Positions 10,709 to 22,435 of a DNA stretch of 64,000 bases are shown here, one piece after another (the stretch's first letter is position 1; every line of letters begins with the position of its first letter). Source of the DNA: Steromphala cineraria (lineage: Eukaryota > Mollusca > Gastropoda > Trochida > Trochidae); the NCBI GenBank assembly GCA_916613615.1, contig OU744730.1:4061582-4125581 (forward strand), written 5' to 3'. A model generated the notes under the pieces. That model was not told the origin of the DNA, searched no databases, and saw only the letters and a list, made by a program, of their open reading frames with translations. The position numbers were made by a program, and so were the translations under genes.

Positions 10709-12968
10709 TACTTGACACATCAACATGAACCAGACTGCGGTTATGGATTCCTCAGTCATTTATTAGATACCAGAGTTTCAGCTCACTATTGTAGCTCTAG
10801 TGATAGATACAGAGATACTGGACGCATCAACATGAACGAGAGTGGAGTTGTGGATTCCCGAGGCATTTATTAGATATCAGAGTTTCAGGTTCACTATTGT
10901 AACTCTAGTGATAGATACAGAGATACTGGACGCATCAACATGAACGAGAGTGGAGTTGTGGATTCCCGAGGCATTAATTAGACACCAGAGTTTCAGCTCA
11001 CTATTGTAGCTCTAGTGATAGATACAGAGATACTGGACGCATCAACATGAACGAGAGTGGAGTTGTGGATTCCCGAGGCATTAATTAGACACCAGAGTTT
11101 CAGCTCACTATTGTAGCTCTAGTGATAGATACAGAGATACTGGACGCATCAACATGAACGAGAGTGGAGTTGTGGATTCCCGAGGCATTTATTAGATATC
11201 AGAGTTTCAGGTTCACTATTGTAACTCTAGTGATAGATACAGAGATACTGGACGCATCAACATGAACGAGAGTTGGGTTGCGGATTCCCGAGGCATTCAT
11301 TAGATACCAGAGTTTCAGCTCACTATTGTAGCTCTAGTGATAGATACAGAGATACTGGACGCATCAACATGAACGAGAGTGGAGTTGTGGATTCCCGAGG
11401 CATTAATTAGACACCAGAGTTTCAGGTTCACTATTGTAACTCTAGTGATAGATACAGAGATACTGGACGCATCAACATGAACGAGAGTGGAGTTGTGGAT
11501 TCCCGAGGCATTTATTAGATATCAGAGTTTCAGGTTCACTATTGTAACTCTAGTGATAGATACAGAGATACTGGACGCATCAACATGAACGAGAGTGGAG
11601 TTGTGGATTCCCGAGGCATTTATTAGATACCAGAGTTTCAGCTCACTATTGTAGCTCTAGTGATAGATACAGAGATACTGGACGCATCAACATGAACGAG
11701 AGTGGAGTTGTGGATTCCAGAGGCATTAATTAGACACCAGAGTTTCAGCTCACTATTGTAGCTCTAGTGATAGATACAGAGATACTGGACGCATCAACAT
11801 GAACGAGAGTGGAGTTGTGGATTCCCGAGGCATTTGTTAGATACCAGAGTTTCGAGAAGATCGAATGATTGATACATCCAGAGATAATTGACGTATAAAT
11901 ATGAACGAGAGTGGAGTTGTGGATTCCCGAGGCATTAATTAGACACCAGAGTTTCAGCTCACTATTGTAGCTCTAGTGATAGATACAGAGGACGCATCAA
12001 TATGATCGAGAATGGAGTTGTGGATTCCCGAGGCATTTATTAGATACCAGAGTTTCAGCTCACTATTGTAGCTCTAGTGATAGATACAGAGATACTGGAC
12101 GCATCAACATGAACGAGAGTGGAGTTGTGGATTCCCGAGGCATTTATTAGATATCAGAGTTTCAGGTTCACTATTGTAACTCTAGTGATAGATACAGAGA
12201 TACTGGACGCATCAACATGAACGAGAGTGGAGTTGTGGATTCCCGAGGCATTAATTAGACACCAGAGTTTCAGCTCACTATTGTAGCTCTAGTGATAGAT
12301 ACAGAGATACTGGACGCATCAACATGAACGAGAGTGGAGTTGTGGATTCCCGAGGCATTTATTAGATATCAGAGTTTCAGGTTCACTATTGTAACTCTAG
12401 TGATAGATACAGAGATACTGGACGCATCAACATGAACGAGAGTGGAGTTGTGGATTCCCGAGGCATTAATTAGACACCAGAGTTTCAGCTCACTATTGTA
12501 GCTCTAGTGATAGATACAGAGATACTGGACGCATTAACATGAACGAGAGTGGAGTTGTGGATTCCCGAGGCATTTATTAGATATCAGAGTTTCAGGTTCA
12601 CTATTGTAACTCTAGTGATAGATACAGAGATACTGGACGCATCAACATGAACGAGAGTGGAGTTGTGGATTCCCGAGGCATTAATTAGACACCAGAGTTT
12701 CAGCTCACTATTGTAGCTCTAGTGATAGATACAGAGATACTGGACGCATCAACATGAACGAGAGTGGAGTTGTGGATTCCCGAGGCATTTATTAGATATC
12801 AGAGTTTCAGGTTCACTATTGTAACTCTAGTGATAGATACAGAGATACTGGACGCATCAACATGAACGAGAGTGGAGTTGTGGATTCCAGAGGCATTAAT
12901 TAGACACCAGAGTTTCAGCTCACTTTTGTAGCTACAGTAATTGATACAGAGATACTTGACGCATCAGC
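10709..12968 (+). repeat. 107/108-bp tandem array carrying the receptor start codon (21 units)
   Basis: ATGs of successive units fall at 10725, 10832, 10940, 11047, 11154, 11262, 11369, 11477, 11585, 11692, 11799, 11901, 12002, 12109, 12217, 12324, 12432, 12539, 12647, 12754 and 12862, and the real receptor ATG at 12969 keeps the spacing. Most units encode MNESGVVDSRGIY or MNESGVVDSRGIN followed by TAG, against MNESGIVDSSGVVYW in the receptor. From 12109 onward spacings alternate 108 and 107, matching two unit types (GATATCAGAG...CAGGTTCAC and GACACCAGAG...CAGCTCAC), that is, a 215-bp higher-order repeat. The array ends inside the first ten codons of the gene. Confidence 0.97.
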
Positions 12969-14994
12969 ATGAACGAGAGTGGTATTGTGGATTCCTCAGG
13001 AGTTGTATATTGGGCTTTTAATAATCAAGCTGTCACTGGATTCTATCTAAGTGTCAGTCTTTTCACTATCCTTCTCGCATTTTGGATAATATATCTAAAC
13101 CTGCTTGTGTTTGATACGTTGGTTAGGAAATCTTCTTCAGAAGAACCTACAGATATATTTGTAAGTAGTTTATCCATAACTGACGCCTTGAGCGGAGTAT
13201 GTCTGCTATACAATGCTATATACGTCCTCTCCAACTTTCAGAACCGATACGAGTGTATGATTAGATTAGGACTATTTCATCTCTTAGGCTTGACGTCAGT
13301 GTTTCACATGTTGGCCTTGACATTTGACCGGTACCTTAAAATTGTGAAACCATACCACTACTCCAAAGTATTCAACAGAGCGTCTGTGATTGGTATATCT
13401 GTAACGATCTGGATAGTTTTTTTTCTATTTGGATATGTGCCCTTAATGGGATGGAACAAACCACAAGCGCCTGTAACAGAACCAAACGAACCAGTGTGTG
13501 GATATTTCGTGGTGTTTAATCACCCGTACCTGAAGTTGCTGGTGTCTTTGTTCTTCTGCCCGCTTGTGTTGATGATAGTTCTGTACGTACACATATTCAA
13601 GATAGCTAGACGACATGCCAAGGTGATAGCTGTACAGGAACAGCACAAGGACAAGAGAACGCGGGACAGACACTCATTGAAGTACACCAAGACCGTTTGT
13701 CTCATTGTAGGACTTTACTTTATTGCATGGACTCCTTCAGGTAATAGCATAACCCATCCTGCTACATTAGCGTATTTGTTTCCGCGTACTTTCGTCAATA
13801 CCCTGATACCTATCAAACATTTCTGTTATCGTTTCCTTTAGGAAAAGAAATTACTCATCCTGCTTACTAGCTTTTTTGTTTCGTCTCAGATTCTTCCATA
13901 CCCTATCTATTAAGCATTTTTGTTGTGGATTCCCTCAGGCTATAACATTGCCCTTCTTGCAAAATCAGCGTATTTGTTTCCGCGTTTATCCTTTCTTACC
14001 TATCTATCAAGCATTTCTCTCATGAATTCCTTCAGGCTATATCATATCCCTTCTTGTCATATCACCGTATTTGTTAAATGTTCTTTTAGGTAAGAACATT
14101 GCCAATCCTGCAACATTAGCGTATTTGTATACGAGTAATTTTTAAAGTTCGTGCATATTTCATGTTGCTATTTGTATATATATATTTTTTATATATTTCA
14201 ATTTTGTGTAATTGTTTTGTTACTTAATTCTGCTTGTTATATTCTGAATATACAAATTATAACTCATGCAAGCTTAACAAAAAATATATTTTAGTTTTTT
14301 TATAAACAACCTGTAGAAAAAATGCTAAAATTCTTTGTGGTTAATAAAATATCGAATCTTCAAGGCGGCACAGTGTTCAAAAGTTGCCGGCTGTAGTGCT
14401 CCAACGTCATACATCTATGACGTCAAACAGTGATGTCATAACTTTCCATTCTTGTTAAGCTCAGCGAAAGATGTCTTTTACTATCAGGTTTCTGGTTGCG
14501 TTAAATGATAACAGTTTGTATTGTTTGAATATGATTTTTGCAATGAAAAGCGACATCCAGAATAAATAAAAATTATTTTGTCAAACTCGGGGAGGAGGAT
14601 TTCATTCATCATTAACGCAGGATAGAAAATCCGTAATTCCTTGCAACTCGTTGATTATTCTTATGATATTAAAAATCATTTGAACACTGATTTTATTTCA
14701 GGAGTTCTGCTTATGCTAGAGTTTGACAACAGACTGTCAAACTACACCACAATACAGAAAGGGACACTACTCGTGTATATGGGATCGATCTCCTTTCTAA
14801 ACTCACTCGTTAACCCTATTATCTACGCCTTGAAGATCACCTCGGTGCGGGTAAGGTTTAGGACCATCTTCTGCCGGAAGTTGCCTAAACCTGCAGGACC
14901 TGACCTGAAGGGAGGATCTGGGAGTGAGGTTACGAAAACAACCTCCTTGTCATCACATACTGAAGCACAAATAGGGATCGAAGAGATTGGCTAA
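12969..14994 (+). CDS. Class A (rhodopsin-like) GPCR, right copy, two exons
   Basis: Exon 1 is 12969-13740 and exon 2 is 14702-14994. CTTCAG|GTAATA and TTTATTTCAG|GAGTT split a glycine codon, giving 354 residues. Seven hydrophobic segments are visible. Key positions by residue: Asn2 glycosylation site, Asn44 (1.50), Asp72 (2.50), Cys96 pairing with Cys177 in loop 2, DRY at 120-122, Trp148 (4.50), Pro198 (5.50), AWTP at 253-256 and NPIIY at 295-299. The basic third loop (residues 213-240) and short tail suit G-protein coupling. It is divergently oriented to the left copy and about 6.2 kb from it start to start. The first codons are fused to the last unit of the upstream repeat array, so 5'-UTR content depends on where transcription begins. 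Family placement near adenosine/GPR119-like receptors is a guess from motif style. Confidence 0.92.
13731..14125 (+). repeat. Tandem repeats of the right receptor's exon-1 splice donor (about 5 units)
   Basis: CCTTCAG-like sequence followed by a donor-like tract recurs at 13740 (real, GTAATA), 13841 (GGAAAA), 13938 (GCTATA), 14035 (GCTATA) and 14089 (GTAAGA), with ATTAGCGTATTTGTTTCCGC and ATCAAGCATTTCT repeated between. Spacing is 97-101 bp, except the last at 54. This is homologous to the left receptor's intron repeats. Reading through the real donor extends the frame by about 33 residues to 13841. Confidence 0.75.
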
Positions 14995-15384
14995 TTGTTG
15001 ATTTAATTCATTTAAATGCAAAAGAGGTCAATTTATATGTAAGGTTGTTGAACAATTTTTTTTTACTGTTTTAAAGTTGTAAATGATCATTGTTGACAAT
15101 GTTTAAATTGGCACAATTTAAAAAGGGCTTTATATTCAATTCTTTAGGGCCTATCTGTTAGAGTATCTAAATGGATCATATTTGCACAGCATACACAAAG
15201 ACTTATATGAGGTATGCCTGAATGAAAAAATGCTGGTATTACAAAAACAGGCACGGGATCCACAAATGTGATCTAAATAATATTGTTAAAAACACTTTTG
15301 GCAACACATTTGAAAAGATGGTTAATATTTCGGTAGTCTTGATGGTAGTAGTCTTCTTTTTATCTATATAAATATATAAATGAA
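14995..15384. other. 3' flank of the right receptor
   Basis: AT-rich DNA between the receptor stop and the 36-bp array. No gene and no clear AATAAA close to the stop are seen. Confidence 0.4.
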
Positions 15385-16975
15385 CGATGTAACCACTGTT
15401 GTACAACCACAATACTTGTACGATGTAACCTCTGTTGTATAACCACAATACTTGTATGATGTAACCTCTGTTGTATAACCACAATACTTGTATGATGTAA
15501 CCTCTGTTGTATAACTACAATACTTGTATGATGTAACCACTATTGTACAACCACAATGTAACCACTGCTGTACAACCACAATAATTGTACGATGTAACCT
15601 CTGTTGTACAACCCCAATACTTGTACGATGTAACCGGTGTTGTACAACCACAATACTTGTAGGAAACCTCTGTTGTACAACCTGAATAATTGTACGATGT
15701 AACCGCTGTTTAACAACCACAATAATTGTACGATGTAACCGCTGTTTTACAACCACAATACGTGTACGATGTAACCGCTGTTTAACAACCACAATACGTG
15801 TACGATGTAACCGCTGTTTAAAAACCACAACAATTGTACGATGTAACCACTGTTGTACAACCACAATACTTGTAGGAAACCTCTGTTGTACAACCTGAAT
15901 AACTGTACGATGTAACCGCTGTTTAACAACCACAATAATTGTACGGTGTAATTGCTGTTTTACAACCACAATACGTGTATGATGTAACCGGTGTTGTACA
16001 ACCACAATACGTGTACGATGTAACCGCTGTTTAACAACCACAATACGTGTACGATGTAACCGCTGTTTAAAAACCACAACAATTGTACGATGTAACCACT
16101 GTTGTACAACGACAAGACTTGTACGATGTAACCGCTAACTAAAAACCACAATAATTGTACGATGTAACCTCTGTTGTACAACCACAATACGTGTACGATG
16201 TAAACGCTGTTGTACAACCACAATACGTGTACGATGTAACCAAAGTTTAAAAAACACAATACTTGTACGATGTAACCGCTGTTGTACAACCACAATACGT
16301 GTACGATGTCACCGGTGTTGTACAACCACAATACGTGTACAATTTAACCGCTGTTGTACAACCACAATACGTGTACGATGTAACCGCTGTTGTACAACCA
16401 CAATACGTGTACGATGTCACCGGTGTTGTACAACCACAATACGTGTACAATTTAACCGCTGTTGTACAACCACAATACGTGTACGATGTAACCGCTGTTA
16501 AAAAACACAATACTTGTACGATGTTACCACGGTTGTACAAAGACAATACTTGTACGATATAACCTCTGCTGTACAACCACAATACTTGTACGATGTAACC
16601 TCTGTTGTACAACCAAAATACTTGTATGTAACCGCTGTTTCACAACCACAATACTTGGAGGAGGTAACCGCTGTTGTAAAACCACAATGCTTGTACGATG
16701 TAACCGCTTTTTTACAACCACAATACTTGTACGATGTAACCGCTGTTTTACAACCACAATACTTGTAGGTAACCGCTGTTTTGCAACCACAATACTTGTA
16801 CGATGTATCCTCTGTTGAACAACCACAATAATTGTACGATGTATCCGCTGTTTAACAACCACAATACTTGTAGGTACCCGTTGTTGTACAACCAGAATTT
16901 TTCTACGATGTAACCGCTGTTGTACAACCACAATACTTGTAGGTAACCGCTGTTTTGTAACCACAATACTAATTT
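15385..16975 (-). repeat. 36-bp minisatellite, right array (about 44 units)
   Basis: Plus-strand units read TTGTACAACCACAATACTTG then TACGATGTAACCGCTG. The reverse complement matches the left array, so the two arrays are inverted with respect to each other and mark the outer ends of the duplicated arms. Unit types (ACGTG/ACTTG/AATTG, CCTCTG/CCGCTG) are mixed. Multi-unit blocks are repeated, for example the AGGAAACCTCTG unit at 15661 and 15874, showing higher-order duplication. Several units have lost 6-9 bp (TTGTAGGTAACC). Open frames here are by-products of the 36-bp period. Confidence 0.95.
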
Positions 16976-17704
16976 GTGAACATTTGCTTGTATGCTATTA
17001 AACTGTGATGCTGTAATTAAGATGTGATGATTCATACGTGTATGATTTTCAAGGATTCAACGGGAATAAAATGTCAACACCTATTCTTCGTTTTTCTTTC
17101 GGATGCAAAGACACAGTATTGTATTAATCAGTCGTAAGTAAAATACTTGTCTTCAAAAGACTTTGAAGTTTTGAAAATGATTATAATAAAGTTAAATACA
17201 TACATGTGGATTTATCGGTTAAAGGTACATTTATGTCAAACATGATTGATATCATCATTATTATCATGTACAGTAATTATCATTGTACAGTAATTGTAAT
17301 AATTGATGTGAAGATTGCGCAATCTGATCGCTGTTTACCCTTTTATCCTCTACTTCAGAAAAAGATAAAATCGTTTAGATTACATTCCTTCTTGAAACTG
17401 ACAATTTTCAGCAACATGTACTTTACGAATATGGATTTTCAAGACGGGAAAATCTTCCTTTAGTAGGCTATATTGACTGTTTGCCATTTGATATCAAACT
17501 GTGGACACGAAGAATTAAGATAATAAAGTAATTTTAGAAACTTATCTATTGCAGGTAGAAGATAACTTAAGCTAAGTGTTTTACAAGATATATTACTAGT
17601 TTTCAATGAAATAGTAAGGGCGATATCAGGTTCGCTTCACAGTGACAGTGACTATATGACAAAGAGAAGAAAAACTTAAAACAAAATGCAATCTCAATAA
17701 ATAA
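16976..17704. other. Intergenic DNA, nothing recognised
   Basis: AT-rich sequence without convincing coding or repeat signal. It includes a short duplication ATCATGTACAGTAATT/ATCATTGTACAGTAATT near 17264-17300. Confidence 0.4.
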
Positions 17705-18645
17705 ATAAATATCTATATTGCTTCACTGCATTAGCGTATAGATCTCACCAGGCTTCGTTTATCCATCCTGTAAAACAGGCGTCTCGTTGTTAATGTATTT
17801 TTTTAACACAAATATGTCAACATCTTGTTTTATGAAATCATTACATTTGTTTCATAATGGTTCAGTGCTGAATTAAATTTTGACCATTGTACATTTGTTT
17901 TATGCAAATGATTTAAAATGCACGAATATTTGTTCTTGAAAATAGAAGACTTAAAATTTGGCGTTTTTGCTGAACATACCAAAGTCGCAGCATTTGAGAG
18001 TAATATCAATGTACGATAAGGATGAAGAAGCCCAAAGAAGAATATGAATTGTGCTTCTACTAGTCATGTTAATCATTTGGAATACACTGGAAACACTTTA
18101 TTAAAGACTCTTGTCAACTTCAGGTCTTCAAACTATATCTAACATGCTTATCAAACTTTCATTATTGCAATAAAATAACATCGATTTATTAGATAATATA
18201 CATATTAAAGAAAGTATAGACAAAAATGTTTGAGTCGGAGAAAGTTATTGCACCGTGTTTAACCTCCAGTTAGTAGCTCCTGGCATCTAAATGAGACGCG
18301 TTTCTTGATTGGTGTACTATTAATAGAAAATGGACTTTCCATTTTGCTGAATCTGAGAAAATAAAGGGTATGGCTACAGGGTCTATTTCGAAGCGAAGCG
18401 AACTGAGAAATAAAGACGCCTGTTTTACAGGATGCCGTTTATCGGGCCGTCAGATTGACCTAAACCAAGGCTGTGACGTCATTCAAATCCAGCCAATCAG
18501 CGAGTTTGTACCATAAGCCAGCAACTCAAGCTTTCGGGGCGCAGTCACTGATTGGCTGGATGTTAATGACGTCACTAATTAGTCTGACGGCTCGATTAAC
18601 AGAACTTGAGATATATACGCTAGCCCAGTGAAACAATATAGATGT
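17705..18645. mobile_element. Terminal-inverted-repeat element of about 0.93 kb with internal hairpin
   Basis: Left terminus ATCTATATTGCTTCACTGCA...GCGTATAGATCTCA is inverted at the right as TGAGATATATACGCTAG...CAGTGAAACAATATAGAT. Inside, CTGTAAAACAGGCGTC (about 17769) is inverted at 18412. A second inner hairpin pairs GTGACGTCATTCAAATCCAG then CCAATCA (18473) with GATTGGCTGGATGTTAATGA then CGTCAC (18550). No transposase frame is present. Confidence 0.6.
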
Positions 18646-19554
18646 TAATTGATTGACATTGAACAAAATTTTGCATATGTTCAAATTGAGAAACTTAAAG
18701 ATTTTAAAACGTAGGTTTTTTTCCGATAAAGCTTTTTCGTTACCTATTAATCGAATTTCGAATGTAAGCTTAAACTAGAGGCCTATATGTGCAGAATGAA
18801 TGCTCTTCTGTATATAATGAACAAACAAACAAAACGTGATATTCACATTGAATATGTTCTAATGTACACTTATAATAGATTATAGAATCAGTAATCAGTA
18901 TGAAAGCAAAACACTTTACGATGAATATCACGACTTGCCTCTGTAAATGCTATGAAACATATGCCCAAGTTGACTCAAGTAAAGGAAATCCTTTCTACTA
19001 CAATTTGGCGCAACACTGACCAGCTGAATAGTGGTCAATCAATATATTTCATTCTTATTGACAATATATCATGTTTCTACTGGTTAACGCTTGATCTCAC
19101 CTAATCGCTTACAACTTAATAACCCATTTGTCTATATTGGTTAAATCAATAATTTCGCCATTTTCAGCAGTAATTGGTCAACAGTAGAACGTAAAGTAAA
19201 TCTGTTCAGCAAAATTTATTAAGATTGATAATGGGTCAGACTTATTTAAAGGGGTCAACAATATGTTTTTATCTCGTAAATCCATAATGGCATTTGACTC
19301 ATCTGTAGGCCATGACGGGTCACATTATTATGACGTAATAATCCACTGCTGTACGTCATAAGGACGTTATGATAATCAGGATCAGTTAAGGATTCTGTTA
19401 AAAATAAGTCAGTGAGGATGTAAACATGGCGCCTTATCCAGGTACTAATACTTCTTTTTTTATTCCAGGTATTTTAGGTACTAATAATCTGCTCAACCTA
19501 CGTCATTACCGCCATACAATCGATAAGAACGATTTTATAGATCATTACATCCTT
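18646..19554. other. Intergenic DNA, nothing recognised
   Basis: AT-rich DNA with no coding signal and no repeat family that I could match to another place in the window. Confidence 0.35.
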
Positions 19555-19692
19555 TGATCGGGTACCCATTTTAACAGCTAGACTGGGTGCCATGTTGATG
19601 AAGTGTCTTGCCCAGGTACACACTTACCCAAGTAAAAATGTGTTAGTGTCTCCATCGGGATTCGAACCCGGGTCGTTACACCACTTCGCTTT
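19555..19692 (-). mobile_element. tRNA-derived SINE-like sequence
   Basis: On the minus strand a polymerase III B-box (CCGGGTTCGAATCCCG) is followed by TACCTGGGCAAGACACTTCA, resembling the conserved central core of metazoan SINEs. The tRNA-like head is incomplete, so it is a fragment. Confidence 0.5.
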
Positions 19693-20754
19693 ACAGTTAT
19701 TTTATTTTTGAAAATTCGATCCTAAAATTAGATCTTAGACTACCTGAATCGTTTTATTCAAATCATGGATGAGTGTGTGTGATATGGAAATTTGTATATT
19801 CTCATCTATGCTTAAGTTCTATACTGTATTTATGCTGGGTTTTTTTTAGCGTTAATAGAAAATAAACATATTTTTTGTAAGCTATTCAAATCCTGCGAGT
19901 CCATAAAAATGAAGTTATTGTAAATCGCTGAACGAAAAAGTAATAGCTACTAAAAGCTGGTCAATGCGAAATGCATGAAACAATCAAGTTGAAATAATAG
20001 TTTTGAAATAATACTCAATATTTTGTCAGGATACGTGAAATCCATTGACAATTTTCTCTGAAAACAATCAAAACATCCATTCTATTTTTCTTAAGTTAAA
20101 TCATCGTGAGTTAAGCAAAATAAAGTCAATAAAGCTTTGTAATGGAACAAACTTCTTTGGAAAATCTTTTGAAAGAGATTGTGGCCTAGAATTGTGACAA
20201 CTTTTAATGCCATGTTGACGTTACAAAAACTAATGTTTTGTGTCTCACCAATTATGAATACTTTATACTACAATATAAATTGCCAATGAATGAAACGATA
20301 AGTCATCATGAATACGTTTGTTTTTATTCAAATTGGTAACAACAATACGACAATTTTCGTCTTCGATCGCCTGAGTAGGTTTCATCAATATTTAATGGGT
20401 GTATTCTTTATTGTCGCTTGCGGCGTAATATATAGCATACTATTATTACTAAATCGAAATCTGAGTGAGTGAGTGAGTTGTTGTTTTACGCCGCTTGGGC
20501 AATATTTCAAAATTGAAAAAAAATAATTCATTACTTATGTAAAGATTGATCATCTCCTCAAAATTTGTATGAACCAATCTGCAGGAACAAGATAGCAATT
20601 TCAAGACCATCCAGCTACAACAGAACACATCCACATAGCTCCAGCAATACCTTGATATCAATCAAAATCAAATCTCATATCGCTGACAGACACATCTGTT
20701 CACATACTTGGCATTTATTAGTTTCAGCCAAAAACAGATATCATATATGAAGCT
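19693..20754. other. Intergenic DNA, nothing recognised
   Basis: AT-rich, with a short (TGAG)n run near 20461. No gene found. Confidence 0.35.
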
Positions 20755-20756
20755 TC

Positions 20757-20780
20757 AATCATATATATATATATATATAC
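20757..20780. repeat. (AT)n microsatellite
   Basis: Uninterrupted alternating AT run of about 20 bp, followed by C-rich DNA. Confidence 0.9.
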
Positions 20781-20879
20781 CCTCATCTCCTCTTTCAACC
20801 CCCCGCCCCCTTCCCGTAAAGGTCACAGAACGCTGATCCAGCCCTTGGTGAATAATTCGTGCTTGCGGGCATGAAATAT

Positions 20880-21665
20880 GATTGGATACAATCAAACTTA
20901 CTTGAGCAATCAGCGACGCTGTTTCTAAGTCATCAATTATGCTAACTGCAAAATCATTGCATTTTCTCCCCACAGAGGCAGCTCATTCGTCCGAGCAAGC
21001 CTGTTCTTATAAGCTTTATACATAGTGTAGAAAGGTGGAAGTCTTATTGGAGGCAATCGAAGTAAGTTGTGCAATCAGCGACGCCGTTTCAAAAGTGATC
21101 ATTCGCAAAGTCTCGGTCAGTTCCGTATGCCTCAGCCAAACATATTTAACATCCAGGGTAGATAACTCTTCCTTTTACATAATATCGCTTTTAACCTTAT
21201 TAGTTTTTAGGTTGATTAGTAAAATAACATTTGTCATTAAACAAATAATTATTTACAGAGTTATAAAACAGTACTATCTGTATGAAAATATTTTTTTATT
21301 TTTTAAAGGCATGATATTTCAAATGTCACCATATGGCCGTTAAAGATGCACAAAAACAAAGGTATCAAGACGTGTTTTCATTGGCTGCATTAAGGAAGAT
21401 ATCTTGTGTTTTATCTTTTTGACGCTAGGGCAAACTGCCGGAATCCAGGAATTTTGGCTAATAAGAACAGAGGCTTGCTCGGACACGAAAGAGCTGCCTC
21501 TGTGGGGAGTGAATGAAGCTTTGTGCTTTCAATGCGAGAAGTGTTTTCTTTGAGTGAAAGAGTTGCAAATGGTTTGTAGTGCAATTTTTGACCGCTAGGG
21601 GAAACTGCCGTACACCTCTTTTGGGAGAGATTGCCTCTTCCTTCATTTTTATATAAAGGGCGATA
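20880..21665. mobile_element. Dispersed inverted-repeat element, family B
   Basis: CTCCCCACAGAGGCAGCTC near 20967 is inverted near 21494 (GAGCTGCCTCTGTGGGGAG). Between them is TTGGAGGCAATCGAAGTAAG followed by GCAATCAGCGACGC, and a nearby partial duplicate of AATCAGCGACGCTGTTTC lies at 20919. All these blocks recur at 57360-57990 with rearranged orientation. It is non-coding. Confidence 0.55.
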
Positions 21666-22174
21666 CGAGCCTTGGGATTGATATGGAACAGAGAATTTTA
21701 CTGATTTGCAGAAACTGATGTAGCAGAATGATGTACGGTAGTTATCATCAAGTTAGGAAATGAATGTGATGTCACCAAATAACATTGTTCTTTTGTATGA
21801 AAAACTTTAAATTTTAAAAATGAAACACAATTATCAAGGTAATACAACATAAACATGGACGTGATTTATTCTTATACATTGTTCTTTATATAGTATTTCA
21901 CAAATATGTACATGTAAACTTTGTGAACTCACAATGATTTTTACAATTTACCCCTATATTTAAGGTCAGCATAAACATGGAAAATATTTTGAATGTTACA
22001 TAGAATCAGATGGTAAAATCAAAAAAACGTGTTAGGAGAGTAAAAGTTAAAAGGCATAAAACAATCCGACACTAAATCATTGAAATATGTTCCTTGACTC
22101 AATGCACTTTTGTTTTACGCACTGAAGTCAAATCTTAAAAAAACGTTAAAATCTTGTCTCCATATATTAATAGT
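21666..22174. other. 3' flank of the phospholipase-like gene, nothing recognised
   Basis: AT-rich DNA downstream of the minus-strand gene. Candidate polyadenylation signals in such AT-rich DNA are not informative. Confidence 0.35.
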
Positions 22175-22435
22175 TCGAGGTCAGTTAGAGGAAGGGAAGT
22201 AACTCTGATCGGGTAGAAAGAAGGTTACTCTGGTCAGCAAGGAGAAGGGAGGTAACTCTGGTCAGCTAGAGGAAGGGAGGTAACTGATCAGCTATAAGGG
22301 AGGCAACTCTTGTCGGCCAAAGGAAGGTAGGTAACTCTGGTTAGCTAGGAGAGGGGAGGTACCTTGGTCAACTATAAAATGGAGGTTACTCTGATCAGCT
22401 GGAGGAAGGGAGGCAACTCTGAACCCAACTCTGTC
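22175..22435 (-). repeat. Degenerate ~30-bp minisatellite over the end of the phospholipase-like gene
   Basis: In gene orientation units read CAGAGTTACCTCCCTT, CCTCTAGCTGAC with drift. About eight copies are present. The gene's stop codon is the TGA of AGCTGATCAG in the first unit, so the last dozen codons are themselves repeat-derived. Confidence 0.8.

Noticed and set aside
9691..12968. CRISPR array
   Set aside because: The units are contiguous repeats without unique spacers, in an intron-bearing animal genome.
15364..16964. Several 60-237 codon frames on both strands in the right 36-bp array
   Set aside because: Same period artefact; frames end only where units carry indels.
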